DNA from: Acinetobacter oleivorans DR1
Lineage (GTDB): Bacteria; Pseudomonadota; Gammaproteobacteria; Pseudomonadales; Moraxellaceae
Assembly (NCBI RefSeq): GCF_000196795.1
Contig: NC_014259.1
Coordinates: 248,001 to 312,000, forward strand
Direction: 5' to 3'
Length of the DNA: 64,000 nt
The translations under genes and the position numbers were made by a program. The notes beneath the pieces were generated by a model. It had not been told where the DNA came from and searched no databases. It saw only the letters and a program-made list of their open reading frames with translations. Below are positions 59,590-64,000 of the stretch, in pieces (positions within the stretch are counted from its first letter, which is position 1; each line of letters begins with the position of its first letter).

Positions 59590-60540
59590 TTGGGTCAACA
59601 AGATGACAATAAGTCGCAGCCTACAACGACAGCATCGGTTTTAGCTACCCCAGATACCGCAAAACCGTCATTATCTCGTCGATTACTGCATAAGACATTG
59701 CAACATGCCCAAGATGCAGTTGGGTTTGCTAGCGACACAACACGTAATATTGCAGAGGTTGCTGACGCGGCTTTAGACGCGCTCGATCAAGTGACTACCC
59801 ACACCAGACGTGGAGTTGTTGGAATGACAAATCTGGCGGCTGGCACTGTACGAGATATGGTGTCTGAAACCAGTGAAACCGCACGCCAAGTTGCATTGAT
59901 AATGGCGCGTACATTCTTGGGCAAGAGTACCTTAACTTTGTACTTACCTGAAATGTTATTAAATAATCAAATCCGTAAGCGCATTGATCGCTCTGAAATT
60001 GATGATATTAAAATTAAGTGCGGCAATGACAGTTTCCAAGTCGAGATCGATGGGCATTATCATCGTTTCATGTACCGTTTAAGTTTAGATTTTAAAGTAT
60101 TGGAATGTCGTATTGGGCAAGAAAAATTTTTGCGCCTACGTCAAATGGATGAAAGTCTTGATGTCCAGATTCGTCATGGAGGAACGCTGTCAAACTGGGC
60201 TGTGCGCCGTATTGGTCGAGTTGGTTTTGAAGTCGTAAATATGTTACCCATCCCATCACTTATTAACCATTTGATTGGTGATATTCCGGGTATCCAGCGT
60301 GATGGCCACCGGATGTGGTTTATTGACCTAGAGCAGGCAGGATTTATTGACTTTATTAATAACCGATCTTGGATGGTTGAAAAGCTTTTGAGTCTGACAG
60401 ATTTTAGTATTTTACCTGGTTTGAATATTTTGAGAGAAAGTCGAGAGTTGGTCCAACAATTGGTAGATCAATTTGAAATTAGAGGACTACGGGTACAGTC
60501 GGGGCGCCTCGAAGTACAAGTGGGAATTGCAAGCTCATAG
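59590..60540 (+). CDS. Conserved protein of unknown function, TTG start
   Basis: A 316-residue protein. The only plausible start is TTG 59590, because AAAGGAGAGAGGG is right upstream. Residues 1-110 are rich in Ala/Thr and helical (LQHAQDAVGFASDTTRNIAEVADAALDALDQVTTHTRRGVVGMTNLAAGTVRDMVSETSETARQVA shows phasin-like or amphipathic-helix repeats). The rest is a beta-rich domain. The end contains amphipathic helices (LINHLIGDIPGIQ, LLSLTDFSILPGLNILRESRELV) that could associate with membranes. No family is recognised. It ends at a terminator shared with tRNA-Glu. Confidence 0.7.
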   Translation: MGQQDDNKSQPTTTASVLATPDTAKPSLSRRLLHKTLQHAQDAVGFASDTTRNIAEVADAALDALDQVTTHTRRGVVGMTNLAAGTVRDMVSETSETARQVALIMARTFLGKSTLTLYLPEMLLNNQIRKRIDRSEIDDIKIKCGNDSFQVEIDGHYHRFMYRLSLDFKVLECRIGQEKFLRLRQMDESLDVQIRHGGTLSNWAVRRIGRVGFEVVNMLPIPSLINHLIGDIPGIQRDGHRMWFIDLEQAGFIDFINNRSWMVEKLLSLTDFSILPGLNILRESRELVQQLVDQFEIRGLRVQSGRLEVQVGIASS

Positions 60541-60584
60541 AGCATAGTAAAAGCTGATCATTGATTGGCTTTTTTTAGGTAAAA

Positions 60585-60616
60585 AAAAGCCACTGACGTT
60601 ATGCAGTGGCTTTTTA
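60585..60616. terminator. Bidirectional terminator
   Basis: AAAAGCCACTG / CAGTGGCTTTTT with an 8-nt loop separates the unknown gene and the minus-strand tRNA-Glu genes. Confidence 0.88.
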
Positions 60617-60621
60617 GAATT

Positions 60622-60697
60622 TGGCGTCCCTACGGGGATTCGAACCCCGGTTACCGCCGTGAAAGGGCGATGTCCTAGGCCTCTAGACGATAGGGAC
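60622..60697 (-). tRNA. tRNA-Glu (TTC), copy 1
   Basis: A 76-nt tRNA with anticodon TTC in CCTTTCAC, starting GTCCCTATCGTCTAGAGG, with a GGTTCGAATCC T-arm and encoded CCA. Copies at 60728 and 63494 are identical. Confidence 0.97.
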
Positions 60698-60727
60698 ATA
60701 TGTGAGGCATACATCTGAAAAAATTAT

Positions 60728-60803
60728 TGGCGTCCCTACGGGGATTCGAACCCCGGTTACCGCCGTGAAAGGGCGATGTCCTAGGCCTCTAGACGATAGG
60801 GAC
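60728..60803 (-). tRNA. tRNA-Glu (TTC), copy 2
   Basis: Identical to copy 1, from which it is separated by 30 bp. The two copies would be transcribed together. Confidence 0.97.
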
Positions 60804-60924
60804 GTTTCAGAGGTGGGCGTATATTAGGTCGATTTAATAAAAGTGTCAAATAGTTTTCTGAAGAAATATTAAAAAAAACAGTCAACCGATTAAAAATAAC
60901 TCTAATTGTGGAAAATATATACAT

Positions 60925-61824
60925 TTATCCTTCATTTTTCTGAAAAGGCTCAATAATTGCCTTTATAACAGACGGATGTTGTAGATAACCTAAAATCTCA
61001 TGCGGCTGGTTGGCAAAGGTATAAATTTTCTGATTAATAATTGGAGGATCAAAATTAAATGGGGCCTCACATAGTGGAAATGCAGTTAGAAAATCGTCTT
61101 GAGAGTAAAAATTAAACCAATCACCGTGAATACATGATGGCCTAACAATTGGAATCGGAAGCTTACTTTGAATTACGCGAAAAGATAAAGGAGAAGCTAA
61201 CGTTATAAATCGTTTAATTGAGAACCGATATGCAGGATTTGAAAGGAGGTTAAAGGCAATAACCGAGCCGAGAGAGTGCGCAACGACAATATAATCTTCA
61301 TCTTCTCGCATTTTCTTTAAAATCCGTTCATTTACTTCCTCCATAAATTCAGGATTAGATAAGTACATATAAGTCTCAATCAGAAACTGTTGTATCAAGC
61401 TCTCATGTAATTTAGGGAAGTTATTTAACAGAACAACCAACTCTTTGAGTAGGCGGTCTTTTACGAGCTGAGAGGTCAGATAGATTCGTTCTGAAAAGCT
61501 TTTTTCAGCGGAGTCAGTTGCTGGTAGCAATAAAGGAACAAATGGAGTGTGCTCTTTAGCAGGGGGATTATGGGGATGTAAATGAATGGGTAAATAATTA
61601 TTTAAAAATGACTTAGGTAATAACGTGTTGAGGTCTAATTGATTGCTTAATCGATATTTAGTCATTAGGTCGCCATAAAATGGCATATGAATATGAAGAT
61701 CGCGCACGTTAACTTTGCAAGGCATCTGTTTTAGGCCAAGCTTAAATACTTTTAGCCAATGCTCTTTTAAGCGATGAGCAGTGTAATTCTGTTGATTCAT
61801 CCCGTGGATAAATATAATTTTCAT
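60925..61824 (-). CDS. Alpha/beta hydrolase (lipase-like)
   Basis: A 299-residue protein with an alpha/beta hydrolase fold. The N-terminus MKIIFIHGMNQ is the oxyanion-hole strand, and the nucleophile elbow VVAHSLGSVIAF has S184. The catalytic His is probably in ANQPHEILGYLQHP. There is no signal peptide, so it is probably cytoplasmic. The substrate is unknown. I use ATG 61824; the TTG at 61833 is the alternative and no strong ribosome site supports either. Confidence 0.82.
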   Translation of the reverse strand: MKIIFIHGMNQQNYTAHRLKEHWLKVFKLGLKQMPCKVNVRDLHIHMPFYGDLMTKYRLSNQLDLNTLLPKSFLNNYLPIHLHPHNPPAKEHTPFVPLLLPATDSAEKSFSERIYLTSQLVKDRLLKELVVLLNNFPKLHESLIQQFLIETYMYLSNPEFMEEVNERILKKMREDEDYIVVAHSLGSVIAFNLLSNPAYRFSIKRFITLASPLSFRVIQSKLPIPIVRPSCIHGDWFNFYSQDDFLTAFPLCEAPFNFDPPIINQKIYTFANQPHEILGYLQHPSVIKAIIEPFQKNEG

Positions 61825-61901
61825 TCTATACAAGGAATTGTTTTTAATATAAATTTTAATCTACAACGGTACGTTATATAAAACCAGTATGTAGGCAAAA
61901 A

Positions 61902-61930
61902 AAAGTGTAGCTTTTTGCTACACTTTAATT
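61902..61930 (-). terminator. Terminator of the permease gene
   Basis: AAAGTGTAGC / GCTACACTTT with a 5-nt loop; a T-run follows on the minus strand, 14 bp beyond the permease stop. Confidence 0.85.
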
Positions 61931-61943
61931 CAATCAAAGCGAA

Positions 61944-63365
61944 TTAGGTTTTATTGCGGTAAAAAATAAAATAGCTGACATAACATAAAGCTGTAAAAAT
62001 AAGACAGCCCACAAAACCAGCACGCATTTCAGGGTCTGCAGCCATACTTAAGCAAGTAATAAAGCAGAAAATAAAACCTAAAATTGGAACGATAGGGAAT
62101 AATGGAGCGGCATATTGTAAGTCTTTAACAGTATGGCCAGATTTGTACCATTGGCGGCGGAAATTGAACTGACTTAAACAGATGCTCATCCAGACAATAA
62201 CCATGGTAAAAGCAGCTACACCGAGTAGATTCTTAAAAATAGTCTCTGGTGCAAATTGCTCTGATAACAAACCAGGAATTGCTCCAAACATTGTTACAAC
62301 TAGAGCAACAATAGGTGTCCCACTTCTTGAAAGTTTAGAGAATACGCTAGGTAATAATTTTTGTTCTGACAGTGACCACATCATACGTGAAGCAGCGTAA
62401 AGTCCTGAGTTTGCTGCTGAAAGCAGAGCGGTAATAATTACAAATCGAATAATGTCATCCGCATATGGAATGCCAATATAATTAAATACAGTAACAAATG
62501 GACTGCTACTTACGCTTTCACCGCCTAAACCTGCAAGCTGGAAGGGAAGCAAAGCGCTAATAACAATAATGGTACCCACAAAGAAAATAAGAAGACGCCA
62601 AATCGCAGCATTAATTGCTTTGGGTACATTCTGAGCTGGATCTTTGGTTTCACCTGCTGCTACGCCAATTAATTCTGTGCCTGAGAAAGCAAAGTTAACA
62701 ATCAGCATGGTGGTGAAAATAGGAATTAAACCATGTGGGAACCAGCCTTGCGCTGTAAGGTTACTAAATAGCGGTGCAGTTTGGCTGCCATGAAAAGGAA
62801 TTAAACCAAAAATTGCTAGTAGGCCGAGCACAATAAAAGCAATCACGGTAATGACTTTAACAAGAGCGAGCCAAAACTCAGACTCGGCAAAAATGCGAGT
62901 TGAACTAATATTTAAGCCAAAAATAGTGATTGCAAAAACAATTGTCCAGATCCACATTGAAATATGTGGGAACCATTCCTGCATGAGTAATGCCGCAGCT
63001 GTGAACTCAGTTCCAAGCGTTGCCGTCCAGGTCAGCCAGTACATCCAAGAAATCATATAGCCAGTACTAGGACTAATATATTTTTTGGCATAAGCACCAA
63101 AAGAGCCTGAAACAGGCATGTGTACAGCAAGCTCTCCTAGGCAAAGCATGACCATATAAGCGATCGCGCCACCAAGTATATAGGCAATAATTGCGCCAAT
63201 AGCTCCAGTTTGTGAAATGACTTCCCCTGAACCTAAAAATAGACCAGTTCCGATAGCTCCGCCTAGTGATAACATCACAAGATGGCGAGTACTCATGGCT
63301 CTTTTTAAAGGTGCAGTACTGTTCTGATGCTGATGAGCATCTAGTTGATTGTCAGATGGCTGCAT
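61944..63365 (-). CDS. Amino acid permease (APC superfamily)
   Basis: The 473-residue transporter has 12 predicted membrane helices. MSTRHLVMLSLGGAIGTGLFLGSG is the typical first helix with the substrate-backbone-binding G-x-x-G-T-G loop, MPVSGSFGAYAKKYISPSTGY belongs to TM3 and its loop, and NFAFSGTELIGVAAGETKDPAQNVPKAINAAIWRLLIF is the TM6/TM7 family hallmark. It resembles the LysP/MmuP/YbxG branch, but the substrate cannot be fixed. The start is uncertain: ATG 63365 is chosen; ATG 63374 and TTG 63416 are alternatives. Confidence 0.9.
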   Translation of the reverse strand: MQPSDNQLDAHQHQNSTAPLKRAMSTRHLVMLSLGGAIGTGLFLGSGEVISQTGAIGAIIAYILGGAIAYMVMLCLGELAVHMPVSGSFGAYAKKYISPSTGYMISWMYWLTWTATLGTEFTAAALLMQEWFPHISMWIWTIVFAITIFGLNISSTRIFAESEFWLALVKVITVIAFIVLGLLAIFGLIPFHGSQTAPLFSNLTAQGWFPHGLIPIFTTMLIVNFAFSGTELIGVAAGETKDPAQNVPKAINAAIWRLLIFFVGTIIVISALLPFQLAGLGGESVSSSPFVTVFNYIGIPYADDIIRFVIITALLSAANSGLYAASRMMWSLSEQKLLPSVFSKLSRSGTPIVALVVTMFGAIPGLLSEQFAPETIFKNLLGVAAFTMVIVWMSICLSQFNFRRQWYKSGHTVKDLQYAAPLFPIVPILGFIFCFITCLSMAADPEMRAGFVGCLIFTALCYVSYFIFYRNKT

Positions 63366-63493
63366 ATTACACATTGAGAGAATTAAGAAAGACGCTATTT
63401 TAGATAAAATAGACAAATGTGCAATCTAGAAAGAGATAAAGAATAAACAGTAAGGTGACGATAGAGTCTTTTTATAATTTTTAAAGCAGAATA

Positions 63494-63569
63494 TGGCGTC
63501 CCTACGGGGATTCGAACCCCGGTTACCGCCGTGAAAGGGCGATGTCCTAGGCCTCTAGACGATAGGGAC
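63494..63569 (-). tRNA. tRNA-Glu (TTC), copy 3
   Basis: Identical in sequence to the copies at 60622 and 60728, with anticodon TTC and encoded CCA. It follows tRNA-Ala by 25 bp in the same transcript. Confidence 0.97.
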
Positions 63570-63594
63570 TTGATGAGGCAAACACAAAGGAGCG

Positions 63595-63670
63595 TGGTGG
63601 AGTCAAGCGGGATCGAACCGCTGACCTCTACAATGCCATTGTAGCGCTCTACCAACTGAGCTATGACCCC
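63595..63670 (-). tRNA. tRNA-Ala (GGC)
   Basis: A 76-nt tRNA with anticodon GGC in ATGGCATT, starting GGGGTCATAGCTCAGTTGG, with T-arm GGTTCGATCCC and encoded CCA. It reads GCC/GCU codons. It lies 57 bp downstream of gltX on the same strand. Confidence 0.97.
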
Positions 63671-63727
63671 AGTTTGTGTGAGCGCAATATTAGGGGGGAT
63701 GCGCTCACACGTCAACAAAAAAATGAA

Positions 63728-64000
63728 TTAAGCTTCGCTAGTTGCTTCATTTTTAGGCAATTTTAGGCTCTCATTGAGTTTTTCCCAATTTTTAACTTCT
63801 TTCTTGCTTGGTCCACCCACAACTTCTAAGGCACGGCGTAAACGAGCAAAAGTTAAATCAGGTCCAAGGGTCACCATCGACTGCATTACAGGTGTTGAAC
63901 TAGTTGAACCTGCAATTGCGATAAAGAACGCTGGCATGAAATCGCGTAATTTAATCTCCATCTGGTTCGCAAGATCCATTAGGGTCTGACTAACAGTGTC
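63728..64000 (-). CDS. gltX: Glutamate-tRNA ligase GltX, C-terminal end (5' part outside window)
   Basis: The open frame runs off the window edge. The visible C-terminal part reads FMPAFFIAIAGSTSSTPVMQSMVTLGPDLTFARLRRALEVVGGPSKKEVKNWEK, typical of the anticodon-binding end of GltX. The synthetase charges tRNA-Glu, and its gene lies immediately upstream of tRNA-Ala and tRNA-Glu genes on the same strand. This could allow read-through transcription of enzyme and substrate RNA, although no terminator can be ruled out in the 57-bp gap. Confidence 0.93.
   Translation of the reverse strand, partial: DTVSQTLMDLANQMEIKLRDFMPAFFIAIAGSTSSTPVMQSMVTLGPDLTFARLRRALEVVGGPSKKEVKNWEKLNESLKLPKNEATSEA

Overview
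The window is a chromosomal segment of an Acinetobacter, most likely of the A. calcoaceticus-baumannii complex. It is AT-rich, and the gene content fits the genus: an Acr1-type fatty acyl-CoA reductase, OmpR/EnvZ, a SulP-carbonic anhydrase fusion, a czc metal-efflux operon, scattered his genes, and tRNA-Glu/tRNA-Ala genes beside gltX. The genus call rests on recognising protein sequences by eye, not on a search.

Layout. 1-4033: the 3' part of an operon encoding a heme-oxygenase-like iron enzyme, a ferredoxin-reductase and two ATP-grasp ligases. It looks like an uncharacterised small-molecule pathway that is cut by the window edge. 4.1-7.4 kb: two secreted proteins, an aldo/keto reductase and an AraC regulator. 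7.4-8.5 kb: a gene-poor kilobase with three tandem structured RNA units plus a fourth unit, each set behind its own sigma70 promoter, followed by a decayed small ORF. Together these resemble the phage P1 C4/Icd immunity module. 8.5-14.3 kb: accessory and regulatory genes (TetR, two lipoproteins, HxlR with a quinone-reductase-like flavoprotein, ElbB, AraC). 14.4-22.2 kb: tRNA-Ser, kup, a membrane-anchored nuclease, a LysE exporter behind a 46-bp perfect palindrome, aqpZ, an AraC regulator and a histidine-box hydroxylase.

22.2-32.4 kb: hisF, hisA, hisH and hisB all lie on the minus strand, in the order B-H-A-F. They are separated by thrB, small membrane proteins, an EamA exporter with a divergent XRE-cupin regulator, and a lone AT-rich ABC transporter. 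32.5-45.4 kb: a GNAT/PanZ-like protein, two tRNA-Phe genes, a CoA transferase, envZ-ompR, tex, the SulP-carbonic anhydrase fusion, acr1 and a DUF3817/CopD-like pair. 45.7-51.5 kb: a GlxA-type regulator, metY, ettA, a Sel1 protein and a lipoprotein. 51.6-59.0 kb: the czcI-C-B-A-D heavy-metal efflux cluster. 59.6-64.0 kb: an unknown protein, two tRNA-Glu genes, a hydrolase, an amino-acid permease, a third tRNA-Glu, tRNA-Ala, and the 3' end of gltX.

Most of the window is ordinary core genome. The two places most likely to hold something undescribed are the C4-like RNA locus (about 7.55-8.49 kb), where an apical loop is complementary to the Shine-Dalgarno of the next ORF, and the oxidative ATP-grasp operon at the left edge.
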